Shown here: positions 57,035 through 64,000 of the stretch, piece by piece
Position numbering within the stretch: position 1 is the stretch's first letter
Layout: each line of letters begins with the position of its first letter
NCBI GenBank assembly: GCA_017448245.1
Contig: JAFSLV010000041.1
Span: 62,001 to 126,000 of the forward strand
Direction: 5' to 3'
Source of the DNA: Lachnospiraceae bacterium
GTDB lineage: Bacteria; Bacillota; Clostridia; Lachnospirales; Lachnospiraceae
DNA: 64,000 nucleotides
Position numbers and translations under genes: made by a program
Notes under the pieces: generated by a model
What the model was told of the DNA's origin: nothing
The model's database searches: none
What the model saw: the letters and a program-made list of their open reading frames with translations, nothing else

Positions 57035-57436
57035 TTACCGTGCGATCGCATCCACGGGCGCATCCTCTCCCCCCTCGACGGTGATGACGATCCGGTGCGG
57101 CAGGCAGATGATGCTCTCTCCGTCTCTGAAAATCGCTCCCTGTCTGACACACAATCCGTCCGGGCAGTCCGCGTCGGCCACATACGCCTTCCCGTTTTCG
57201 ATGACAAGAATGTTTTCTCCTCCGTCGAATCCGGACAGACTCAGCGTCTGCTCTGCGGTCAGGGGCACTCTCTCACGCTCCTCGCCGTCCACAAAGACAA
57301 CGCAGGTCACCCCCTGCGTGCCAGCAAGACGCAAAAACAAAAAAAGCGCACACGCCCCCAAAAGCACCGCACCAAATAGAACCAGGTCCGCCTTTCGAAG
57401 TCGAAAGCTATGTATTCCCGTATCCTCAGACGGCAT
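57035..57436 (-). CDS. NusG domain II-containing protein
   Basis: A 133-residue protein with one N-terminal membrane helix (ADLVLFGAVLLGACALFLFL) and an outer NusG-II domain with NGKAYVADADCPDGLCVRQG and SIICLPHRIVI. This family is common in anaerobic Firmicutes; its job is unknown. The Cys pair in ADCPDGLC is conserved in the family. I set the start at ATG 57434-57436 inside the end of radA, with GAGAGG upstream. Confidence 0.87.
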   Translation of the reverse strand: MPSEDTGIHSFRLRKADLVLFGAVLLGACALFLFLRLAGTQGVTCVVFVDGEERERVPLTAEQTLSLSGFDGGENILVIENGKAYVADADCPDGLCVRQGAIFRDGESIICLPHRIVITVEGGEDAPVDAIAR

Positions 57437-58796
57437 CAAAGGCCTCTCTTAAATTTTTTACGGCAATGACCTTCATCCCCTCCGGCACCTTCAGCCGCTT
57501 TTTGGAAGCATACGGGATGATGCAGGTCGTAAAGCCGAGTCTCGCCGCCTCCTCGACCCTTGCTCCCGCCTGTGATACCGCGCGGACTTCGCCGGACAAC
57601 CCAACCTCTCCGAATGCACAGACCGTATCACCGACCGGCTGATTCCTGAAAGAAGAATGCACCGCCAGACAGACCGCCAGATCCGTGGCGGGCTCCGTTA
57701 CCCGCATGCCGCCCGCGATATTGACATAGGCGTCCTGGTCACCGACAAAGAGTCCCGCTCTCTTTTCAAGCACCGCCATCAGCAGATTGACGCGGTTATA
57801 ATCGGTCCCCGTCGCCTGCCTTTTGGGATAGCCGAACGCCGTCTTCGAGACCAGCGCCTGGATCTCGATGAGGATCGGCCTCGTTCCCTCCATGCAGGCA
57901 CTTACGACAGAACCCGAGGCGTCCTTTGGTCTTCCGGAAAGCATGTATTCCGAAGGATTCTCGACCTCGACAAGTCCTTCCTCCCGCATCTCGAAGACAC
58001 CGATCTCGTTGGTTGAACCAAAGCGGTTTTTGACCGCACGCAGTATCCGGTACGAGGCGTGCCGGTCCCCTTCAAAATACAGCACCGTATCCACCATGTG
58101 CTCGAGAACCCGCGGACCCGCAACCGTTCCTTCCTTGGTCACATGTCCCACGATAAAGACGGAGATCTGCATCGTCTTGGCGATCCGCATGAGCACCCCC
58201 GTCGATTCCCTTACCTGCGTGACACTCCCCGGCGCACTCGATACCGCCTCGTCATACATCGTCTGGATGGAGTCGATGATCACGATCTGCGGCGCAGTCT
58301 CTTCGATCGCCGCTTCGATCTGCGTCAGATTGGTTTCACACAAAAACAGAAGATCATCCGTAAAGTCGCCGATTCTCTTTGCGCGCAGCCTGATCTGTGC
58401 AAGCGATTCCTCACCGGACACATAGAGCACCTTCCTTTTGTCCGCCGCAAAAAAGCGTGCCACCTGCAAAAGAATCGTCGACTTGCCGATACCGGGATCG
58501 CCTCCGATCAATGTCATCGAACCCTTGACGAGGCCTCCGCCGAGCACGCGGTTGAGCTCCGCAAAATGCGTATCCGCGCGTACCGCATGATCGCCCTCTT
58601 CGATTGCGCTCAGAGGCACGGGAGAGATCATCCCCCGCCCGGTGCGTGCGTATTTCTGTATCTTTTTTTCCTTTGGCGCGGCGATTTCCTCCGCAAAGGA
58701 GTTCCACTCCCTGCAGGCGGGGCACTGCCCCATCCACTTGGCGGATTCATAGCCGCACTGCTGGCAGAAAAATACGGTTTTTGTTTTTGCCGCCAA
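57426..58796 (-). CDS. radA: DNA repair protein RadA
   Basis: A 456-residue recombination helicase. The zinc finger CQQCGYESAKWMGQCPACREW is at residues 12-32 (cited by its CxxC pairs), Walker A GGDPGIGKSTILLQVA near 95, and the RadA signature KNRFGSTNEIGVFEM near 255, followed by a Lon-like C-terminal domain. It starts at TTG (58794-58796) with GGGGGAG upstream. It follows clpC by 15 bases, the usual clostridial order. Confidence 0.97.
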   Translation of the reverse strand: MAAKTKTVFFCQQCGYESAKWMGQCPACREWNSFAEEIAAPKEKKIQKYARTGRGMISPVPLSAIEEGDHAVRADTHFAELNRVLGGGLVKGSMTLIGGDPGIGKSTILLQVARFFAADKRKVLYVSGEESLAQIRLRAKRIGDFTDDLLFLCETNLTQIEAAIEETAPQIVIIDSIQTMYDEAVSSAPGSVTQVRESTGVLMRIAKTMQISVFIVGHVTKEGTVAGPRVLEHMVDTVLYFEGDRHASYRILRAVKNRFGSTNEIGVFEMREEGLVEVENPSEYMLSGRPKDASGSVVSACMEGTRPILIEIQALVSKTAFGYPKRQATGTDYNRVNLLMAVLEKRAGLFVGDQDAYVNIAGGMRVTEPATDLAVCLAVHSSFRNQPVGDTVCAFGEVGLSGEVRAVSQAGARVEEAARLGFTTCIIPYASKKRLKVPEGMKVIAVKNLREAFDAV

Positions 58797-58811
58797 ACGC
58801 TCTGCTCCCCC

Positions 58812-61313
58812 TTATACGACGACTTCTTCTTTTTTCCTGTTTTTCTTTGTCCCCTTCGCCTTCTTTTCCGGCTGTTCCGCATTCACAAAAGCGATTTTTT
58901 TGTTTTTGAGGACCACATTGACCCTGCCGCCCCGCACAATGTCTCCCTTGAGAAGCGCTTCCGCCATCGCATCCTCGACCACGGACTGCATCGCGCGCTT
59001 TAAGGGTCGGGCGCCCATCTTCTCGTCGGCATATTTGTCGACCAGATACTTTTTGACCTGCGGACTCATCGTCAGATCGATCTCGAGCTGTGTACGGCAT
59101 CTCTTTGCAAACTGCGAGGACAAAAGCGTAACGATCTGCATCATCTCTTCCTGCGACAGCTGGTGGAAGACCATGATCTCATCGATGCGGTTGATGAATT
59201 CCGGCTTAAAGAGGCGCTTCACCTCCTCCATAACACCTTCCTTCATCTTTTCATAATCCTTTTCCGCACTCTGGTCGCTGGCAAACCCCAGGTTCTTGGG
59301 TGCAACGATCCGCTGTGCGCCGACATTGCTCGTCATGATCAGGATCGTATTCTTAAAGCTGACCTTACGTCCCTTGGAATCCGTGATATGTCCGTCGTCA
59401 AGCACCTGCAACAGCACGTTAAATACATCCGGATGCGCCTTTTCAATCTCGTCAAACAGTATCACCGAATAGGGATGCCGGCGCACCTTTTCGGAGAGCT
59501 GTCCGCCCTCGTCATAGCCGACATAGCCGGGCGGCGAGCCGATCATCTTGGAAACGGAATGTCCCTCCATGTATTCCGACATATCGACCCGGATCAGGGC
59601 ATCCTCTTCCCCAAAGACCGCTTCCGCCAATGCCTTGGAGAGCTCCGTTTTGCCGACGCCGGTGGGCCCCAGGAACAGGAAGGAGCCGATCGGACGGTTC
59701 GGATCCTGCAGGCCGACTCTCCCTCGCCGGATCGCCTTGGTCACGGCCTCCACGGCCTCGTTCTGTCCGATGACACGCTTATGCAGCTCCTTGTCGAGCT
59801 TTAAGAGTCTTGCGCTTTCCTTCTCCGCGATCTTCTTGACGGGGATCTTGGTCCACTGTGCGACAACCTCCTCGATCTGCGTTTCCGTGACCGTGATGGC
59901 GCGCTCGCTTTCCTTTTTGGATTGCTGCTCCTTCATGCGGGTCAGCTTCTTCAGCAGCGCATTCTGCTTTTTATTCAGTTCGCCTGCCAGCGCATATTCC
60001 TGCGTACGGAGCGCCTGCTCCACCTCGCCGTCGATCGATTTGATCTGTTCCTCCATCTCCTTCATCTTTGGATTGGTCGAGAGGAACATCAGCCTCGTGG
60101 CAGAGGCCGCTTCGTCGATGAGATCGATCGCCTTGTCCGGGAGATTGCGGTCATTGATATAACGGGCACTCAGGTCCACGGCCGCGCGCAGCGCATCCTG
60201 CGTAATCGTCACGTGATGATGCTCCTCGTATTTGTGCGCCACGCCCTTTAGGATCTCAAAGGCCTCGTCCGGAGTCGGCTCTTCGAGCATCACGGGCTGG
60301 AATCTGCGCTCTAAGGCCGCATCCTTTTCCACGTACTTGCGGTATTCACTGATCGTCGTTGCGCCGATCATCTGGAGTTCTCCCCTGGCCAGGGAGGGCT
60401 TTAAGATATTGGACGCGTCGATCGAGCCTTCCGCCCCTCCGGCGCCGATCAGCGTATGCATCTCGTCGACAAAGAGGATGATGTTGGGGTCCTCGATCAC
60501 CTCGGCGATCACCTTCTTGATGCGCTCTTCGAACTCGCCGCGGTATTTGCTGCCGGCCACCATCCCGGAGATATCGAGCGTCAACAGTCTTGCGTTCTTG
60601 ACCGTCATCGGCACATCGCCCGATACGATCTTCTGCGCAAGCCCTTCGACGACCGCCGTCTTTCCGACGCCCGGCTCGCCGATCAGGCAGGGATTATTCT
60701 TGGTGCGGCGGCTCAGAATCTGGATCGCCCGCTGGATCTCGCTCTTCCGGCCGATCACGGGATCGAGCTTGCCTTCCTGCGCGAGTGCGGTCAGATCCCT
60801 GCTGTATTTGGCAAGCGTCGAGCCCTTCCTCGAACCGCTCCGGTTCATCTTGAGATCCTCCTTGACGAGCGAGGGATCCTCGCCCATCGCGGCCAGCGTC
60901 TCCGCATAGATCTTCTGGATCGGGATATTGAGTGTTGCGATCAGACGCAGTGCGACATTTTCACCTTCCCTGATCAGGGCCAAAAGCAGATGCTCGGTAC
61001 CGGTCTTGTCGGCATGAAATCGCTGCGCCTGGCGGTGCGCCTCTTCGATGACCTTTTCCGCACGCGGCGAAAGGCCGTCCTGCTCCATGGTGGCCAGCAT
61101 CCCGTCCTGTACGATGAGATCCCTGATCATGTGCAGCATCCGGTCTTCATCGACCCCGTTATCCGTCAGGATCCTCGAGGCAACGCTTCCCCTGGTCCTG
61201 ATCAGCCCCATCAAAAGGTGCTCCGTCCCCACATAATTGAGCTTGAGCTCCTTTGCGGACTGTCTTGCGTGATTCAGTGCTTCCTTTGCCTTATTGGTAA
61301 ACTGCTCGTTCAT
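58812..61313 (-). CDS. clpC: Clp protease ATPase ClpC
   Basis: An 833-residue AAA+ unfoldase. The N-domain repeats (FTNKAKEALNHARQSAKELK and VIEEAHRQAQRFHADKTGTE) are followed by AAA-1 (GEPGVGKTAVVEGLA), a UVR-like coiled middle (EEQIKSIDGEVEQALRTQEY) and AAA-2 (LGPTGVGKTELSKALAEAVF). It feeds substrates to ClpP. ACGAAGGAGCGTCT precedes the start. The usual ctsR-mcsA-mcsB genes are absent here; the upstream gene is a GntR regulator. Confidence 0.97.
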   Translation of the reverse strand: MNEQFTNKAKEALNHARQSAKELKLNYVGTEHLLMGLIRTRGSVASRILTDNGVDEDRMLHMIRDLIVQDGMLATMEQDGLSPRAEKVIEEAHRQAQRFHADKTGTEHLLLALIREGENVALRLIATLNIPIQKIYAETLAAMGEDPSLVKEDLKMNRSGSRKGSTLAKYSRDLTALAQEGKLDPVIGRKSEIQRAIQILSRRTKNNPCLIGEPGVGKTAVVEGLAQKIVSGDVPMTVKNARLLTLDISGMVAGSKYRGEFEERIKKVIAEVIEDPNIILFVDEMHTLIGAGGAEGSIDASNILKPSLARGELQMIGATTISEYRKYVEKDAALERRFQPVMLEEPTPDEAFEILKGVAHKYEEHHHVTITQDALRAAVDLSARYINDRNLPDKAIDLIDEAASATRLMFLSTNPKMKEMEEQIKSIDGEVEQALRTQEYALAGELNKKQNALLKKLTRMKEQQSKKESERAITVTETQIEEVVAQWTKIPVKKIAEKESARLLKLDKELHKRVIGQNEAVEAVTKAIRRGRVGLQDPNRPIGSFLFLGPTGVGKTELSKALAEAVFGEEDALIRVDMSEYMEGHSVSKMIGSPPGYVGYDEGGQLSEKVRRHPYSVILFDEIEKAHPDVFNVLLQVLDDGHITDSKGRKVSFKNTILIMTSNVGAQRIVAPKNLGFASDQSAEKDYEKMKEGVMEEVKRLFKPEFINRIDEIMVFHQLSQEEMMQIVTLLSSQFAKRCRTQLEIDLTMSPQVKKYLVDKYADEKMGARPLKRAMQSVVEDAMAEALLKGDIVRGGRVNVVLKNKKIAFVNAEQPEKKAKGTKKNRKKEEVVV

Positions 61314-61463
61314 AGACGCTCCTTCGTCGCGTCATGCGCACCTTCCCGCATGCAATACCGGCTTTGCCGGTGCGGCCGGCGCCGCATGGCGCAATCCTTG
61401 TTGTCACACGGACTTAAAGCAAGTGCTTCGTCCTGTTTTCACTGCACGATACAATCCGGAGTT

Positions 61464-61835
61464 TTATCCCCCCCAGGCGTCGTAGATATCATCCACGAGC
61501 GCATGCATCTCGTTCCGGTTGATATTTCTGCAGATGGCGCGCGCAAGAACGATCGAAAGCTCCTCTCTTGCCTCCGACAGCGCCCGCAGCTTGTCGATAT
61601 CGAGCGCGATCACCGCACCCCGTCTGCGGTCGATCTTTAAGAAGCCTTCCCGCTGCAGGATCGCATAGGCCTTGTTGACCGTATGCATGTTGACGCCGAT
61701 TGCCTCGGCCAGCGCACGCACGCTCGGCAGCTGTTCCCCCTCCCGGAACTGCGAGGTCGCAATTCCCAGGATGATCTGGTTGCACAGCTGCACATAGATC
61801 GCTTCATCCGAATGAAAATCGATTTGAATCATCAT
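61464..61835 (-). CDS. GntR family regulator (YtrA-like)
   Basis: A 123-residue protein: a winged helix-turn-helix (YVQLCNQIILGIATSQFREG, LPSVRALAEAIGVNMHTVNK, AYAILQREGFLKI) and a short helical tail. The small C-terminal part is typical of YtrA-type regulators, which often govern ABC transporters. GAAGGTGAAGACC precedes two adjacent ATGs. Upstream is an inverted repeat across its own promoter, and beyond that an ABC exporter gene. Confidence 0.9.
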   Translation of the reverse strand: MMIQIDFHSDEAIYVQLCNQIILGIATSQFREGEQLPSVRALAEAIGVNMHTVNKAYAILQREGFLKIDRRRGAVIALDIDKLRALSEAREELSIVLARAICRNINRNEMHALVDDIYDAWGG

Positions 61836-61856
61836 GGTCTTCACCTTCGTTCCGGA

Positions 61857-61897
61857 TAAAAAAAGTCCATCTGTTATAGGAATGATATAACAGATGG
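61857..61897 (-). terminator. Hairpin with T-run: end of the ABC exporter gene, overlapping the gntR promoter
   Basis: CCATCTGTTATA and TATAACAGATGG form a perfect 12-bp stem with a seven-base loop, followed on the minus strand by ACTTTTTTT. It can end the ABC exporter transcript. The same repeat covers the -10 of gntR and could also be an operator. Confidence 0.75.
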
Positions 61898-61910
61898 GCC
61901 CGGATGTCAA
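61882..61910 (-). promoter_or_regulatory. Promoter of gntR
   Basis: TTGACA (61905-61910) and TATCAT (61882-61887) are 17 bases apart. The -10 lies within the 12-bp inverted repeat. Confidence 0.75.
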
Positions 61911-61931
61911 ATACTCGCCGCGGAGGGATGT

Positions 61932-63503
61932 TTATGAATTACAGCCGGCAAGAATGTAATGATCTTTGATCGTATATATGCAATCCGCCACCTCATCCAG
62001 CTCCTTCCCGTGCATAACGGCAATAATCGTGCGGCTTCCCTTGATCTCCTCCAGATACCTGATCACATTTTCCTGCGTTTGTATATCCAGATTGGACAAC
62101 GGTTCATCCAAAAAAATGACGGGCGCATCCTGACTCAAAACGCGCAGCAGTGACAGTTTTTGCTGTTGTCCGTAGCTCAGGTTAATATTACTGCTGTCAA
62201 TCTCTTTTTCGGCAAAGTCGATATTGAGGATTTCCGTCAATGCTTTTTGAAGCGGTATACCAAACAGATTATCCTCCAGATTGCCGTCAACCGCAAAAAA
62301 CGGATAGGTCAGCATGACGGTCTGATCAATATCCTGTGACACATGAAAATCTCCTTTGGAAAAAGATGCATCCACATTTCCAAGTAAAAAGTTTAAGAAC
62401 ATGGTTTTTCCGCTTCCGTTTTCTCCCTTGAGTACGTATAAACCGCCTTTTTTGATATCCATTTTTTCTGCCGAAAAAAGATAATCCTGCTCCTCCGGTC
62501 CCTTATACAGATCGAGTGACTCGGTTTTGAACAGGTACTCTTTTTCTGTCTTATGCAAAGCGTTTTGATCGGGAAGCTGACTCTGCGCATCCAGATTGTC
62601 CACACGGTCAATATGCACCTTGCTGGAGCGGTAGCGCATCACAATACCGCAAATTGTCGCGACGGGATCCGCAAGATAATCCATATAATGATATACCATC
62701 AGCAGAACGCCGAGCGTCAGAGCCCCGCGCATCACCATCATCGAGGCGATAAACAAAAAGCAAACCTTAAATATCTGGCTGATTTGCCCGGGCATATACT
62801 GTGCAAGATAATCAAAAAACCGGTATCTCAGGATATGTTTACAGTATTTTTCAGAGATATCATAAAACCTGTCCGAAAAAAAACCATCTACATGCAGCGC
62901 ATTGATACCCGTCTTGTTTTCGATGATATTTCTGGAACGTCCGAGATATACGTCCTGCTTTTCCACCACATCCTTCTGCATATGAAATAACGGCTTTGAA
63001 GCATTGAGCGATATTACCGCCAATACAATCATATAGAACAAAAAGAATACAGTCAGTATCGGACTGATATAAAAAATGACCGCCAGGATCATGACGGCAA
63101 AAATGACATTTCCAATCAGTCTTAAATGAATTTCTTCATGAAGATCGCCGTAGGCAGCGCAACTGTTAGAGCACAGATTATAATAATATCCTTTTTCCTC
63201 CTTGACATATTCGGGCTGTGACAGACGCAAAATGTTTCTTAAAGATGCTCTTTCCAGTATAAATGTATTTTTAATTCCGAGCTTTATCGGAGTATATTGT
63301 AAAAAATAAAAAGAAGTCATCCCTCCCAGAAGCACCGTTACGAATGTTAATGCAAACCACCATGTCAGATGTTCCCATTGTTCGGTCAACAGAATGTGAT
63401 CCACGAGATACTCCAACAGATACGGATACACCATGGACACCAGAAATGACAGAACCATCAAAAGTATATAACCATGGTACTTTTTGAGTACAGTTGTTTT
63501 CAT
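61932..63503 (-). CDS. ABC exporter, fused permease and ATPase
   Basis: A 523-residue transporter. Five to six helices (about 10-290) are followed by a nucleotide-binding domain with KGENGSGKTMFLNFLLG (Walker A), NLSYGQQQKLSLLR (signature; the usual SGGQ is SYGQ) and VIFLDEPLSNLD (Walker B). The start MKTTVLKKYH follows GTGGAGATGATCGC. Base composition is visibly AT-rich relative to the flanks. A short coding-like frame ends at its start (ATGA overlap), which suggests loss of an upstream partner gene. Substrate unknown; peptides are typical of the class. Confidence 0.88.
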   Translation of the reverse strand: MKTTVLKKYHGYILLMVLSFLVSMVYPYLLEYLVDHILLTEQWEHLTWWFALTFVTVLLGGMTSFYFLQYTPIKLGIKNTFILERASLRNILRLSQPEYVKEEKGYYYNLCSNSCAAYGDLHEEIHLRLIGNVIFAVMILAVIFYISPILTVFFLFYMIVLAVISLNASKPLFHMQKDVVEKQDVYLGRSRNIIENKTGINALHVDGFFSDRFYDISEKYCKHILRYRFFDYLAQYMPGQISQIFKVCFLFIASMMVMRGALTLGVLLMVYHYMDYLADPVATICGIVMRYRSSKVHIDRVDNLDAQSQLPDQNALHKTEKEYLFKTESLDLYKGPEEQDYLFSAEKMDIKKGGLYVLKGENGSGKTMFLNFLLGNVDASFSKGDFHVSQDIDQTVMLTYPFFAVDGNLEDNLFGIPLQKALTEILNIDFAEKEIDSSNINLSYGQQQKLSLLRVLSQDAPVIFLDEPLSNLDIQTQENVIRYLEEIKGSRTIIAVMHGKELDEVADCIYTIKDHYILAGCNS

Positions 63504-63580
63504 GCGATCATCTCCACATTTTCCTGAATATACATCGAAATAATCTCTTTCAGATAATTGATCTTTTCCGTTTCCTGAGC
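63501..63580 (-). pseudogene. Possible 3' remnant of a gene coupled to the ABC exporter
   Basis: In another frame the minus strand reads FAQETEKINYLKEIISMYIQ and a further seven residues to a TGA that overlaps the exporter ATG (ATGA). There is no start or body upstream; a terminator hairpin stands there instead. It may be a truncated gene or chance. Confidence 0.35.
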
Positions 63581-63593
63581 AAATCATTTTCTG

Positions 63594-63635
63594 AAAAAAC
63601 CGCTGTAGTACCATTATGATACCACAGCGGTTTTT
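63594..63635 (-). terminator. Terminator of the acidic-protein gene, overlapping a possible exporter promoter
   Basis: On the minus strand AAAACCGCTGTGGTA and TACTACAGCGGTTTT form a 15-bp stem (one mismatch) followed by TTTTTTC. It sits 25 bases after the stop at 63661. Confidence 0.85.
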
Positions 63636-63645
63636 ATCCGTTCAA
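63616..63645 (-). promoter_or_regulatory. Possible promoter of the ABC exporter within the hairpin
   Basis: TTGAAC (63640-63645) and TATCAT (63616-63621) are 18 bases apart. As at the gntR promoter, the -10 is TATCAT and lies inside an inverted repeat. Confidence 0.45.
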
Positions 63646-63660
63646 ATATAACCTCTTGGC

Positions 63661-64000
63661 TTACCTGTCGTCGTTCAGGAATCCGTACTCAAAATCATCC
63701 TCTTCGTCGTCTTCCATAAAGTTGCGCGGACGTCTCTGCGAACGGGACGGCTGTGCATCGCGGCCTCTGTCGTCATACGAGGCGCGTTCCGGCTGATAGA
63801 CCCTGCGGATGGCACGGGGTTCCATTTCTTCCTCATCGTCCTCGTCGTCATAATCCCCGTCATCCTCGTCATCGTAATCGTCACGATCCTTTTTGAACCG
63901 GGAGAAAAGTCCGCCGGAGCGTCCGCGGCCCCTGTCATCCTCCTCGTCATCCGCGTCGTCTTCGTCGTCATAATCGCCGTCGTAGGATCCGCCGCGGTCA
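63661..64000 (-). CDS. C-terminal part of an Asp/Arg-rich acidic protein, cut by the right edge
   Basis: A frame open to the edge encodes an acidic tail: SYDGDYDDEDDADDEEDD, then LFSRFKKDRDDYDDEDDG, an EEEMEPRAIRRVYQPERA segment and the end FEYGFLNDDR. The composition is low complexity, so no family can be named. The other open frame here (63675-63971) is a shadow of the repeated GAC/GAT codons. Confidence 0.65.
   Translation of the reverse strand, partial: DRGGSYDGDYDDEDDADDEEDDRGRGRSGGLFSRFKKDRDDYDDEDDGDYDDEDDEEEMEPRAIRRVYQPERASYDDRGRDAQPSRSQRRPRNFMEDDEEDDFEYGFLNDDR

Noticed and set aside
61314-61463. Small gene or promoter in the gntR-clpC gap
   Set aside because: Some GC-rich short hairpins are present, but no supported frame and no -35/-10 pair at normal spacing.
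63675-63971. 98-codon Met/Thr/Arg-rich frame
   Set aside because: It is an out-of-frame reading of GAC/GAT-rich codons of the acidic protein, with no start signal.

Overview
The window is a 64 kb piece of a fairly GC-rich Firmicutes chromosome. I infer class Clostridia, most likely a Lachnospiraceae-type anaerobe. The grounds are strong Shine-Dalgarno sites (GGAGG type), the scpAB, YebC, era-recO, DUF4491 and one-chain PurL genes, a Na+-pumping decarboxylase operon and ClpC. Every gene I can support is on the minus strand, so transcription runs from high to low coordinates. The many plus-strand open frames are shadows caused by high GC. No CRISPR array, rRNA operon, prophage or transposase gene is visible. 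Two tRNAs are present: Glu(CTC) and Trp(CCA).

Layout, low to high coordinates. 1-5.2 kb is a biotin-dependent carboxyltransferase / Na+-pump decarboxylase operon (12S-like, gamma, biotin carrier, beta, 5S-like). 5.2-7.7 kb has scpB, scpA, a membrane metallophosphoesterase and rpsU. 7.8-16.2 kb is a quinone/cytochrome region: MenA-type prenyltransferase, polyprenyl diphosphate synthase, FixX, FixC, a 196-bp element with terminal inverted repeats, DUF454, DUF4491, the system II cytochrome c maturation genes ccsA and resB, and a membrane-anchored tri-heme peroxidase. 16.2-21.1 kb is a glycoside cassette (GH36-like alpha-galactosidase, GPH-type symporter, divergent GH2 protein) below alaS. 23.8-26.8 kb has a small membrane protein, glyS, an anti-sigma-like protein and a sigma factor. 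26.8-35.4 kb runs CBS-domain protein, yebC, a large membrane protein, an M16C peptidase, era and recO. 35.5-41.7 kb has alr, nnr, a coiled-coil protein, deoC, an ABC-F ATPase and tRNA-Glu. 41.8-43.3 kb is an AT-richer DUF4143 ATPase gene with its own tandem promoters. 43.3-47.2 kb is a cell-surface cluster (SGNH protein, MBOAT acyltransferase, membrane protein, secreted transglutaminase-like protein). 47.3-56.7 kb has plsY, der, a GGDEF-EAL protein, purL, a TetR regulator and an unknown gene. 56.7-61.9 kb has tRNA-Trp, a NusG-II protein, radA, clpC and a GntR regulator. 61.9-63.6 kb is an AT-rich ABC exporter that looks acquired. The right edge cuts a very acidic protein.

The most interesting part is 7.8-16.2 kb. 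A peroxidase with three c-type haem motifs and an N-terminal membrane anchor sits with the machinery that attaches its haem, next to genes for a prenylated quinone and a quinone-linked flavoprotein pair (FixCX). I infer a quinol-fed peroxide-reducing chain in an otherwise fermentative anaerobe. Other points worth checking are a GH2 protein that seems to have lost key catalytic positions, the two promoter-in-hairpin structures around the GntR/ABC-exporter pair, the repeat-bearing sigma-factor promoter, and the 196-bp inverted-repeat element.
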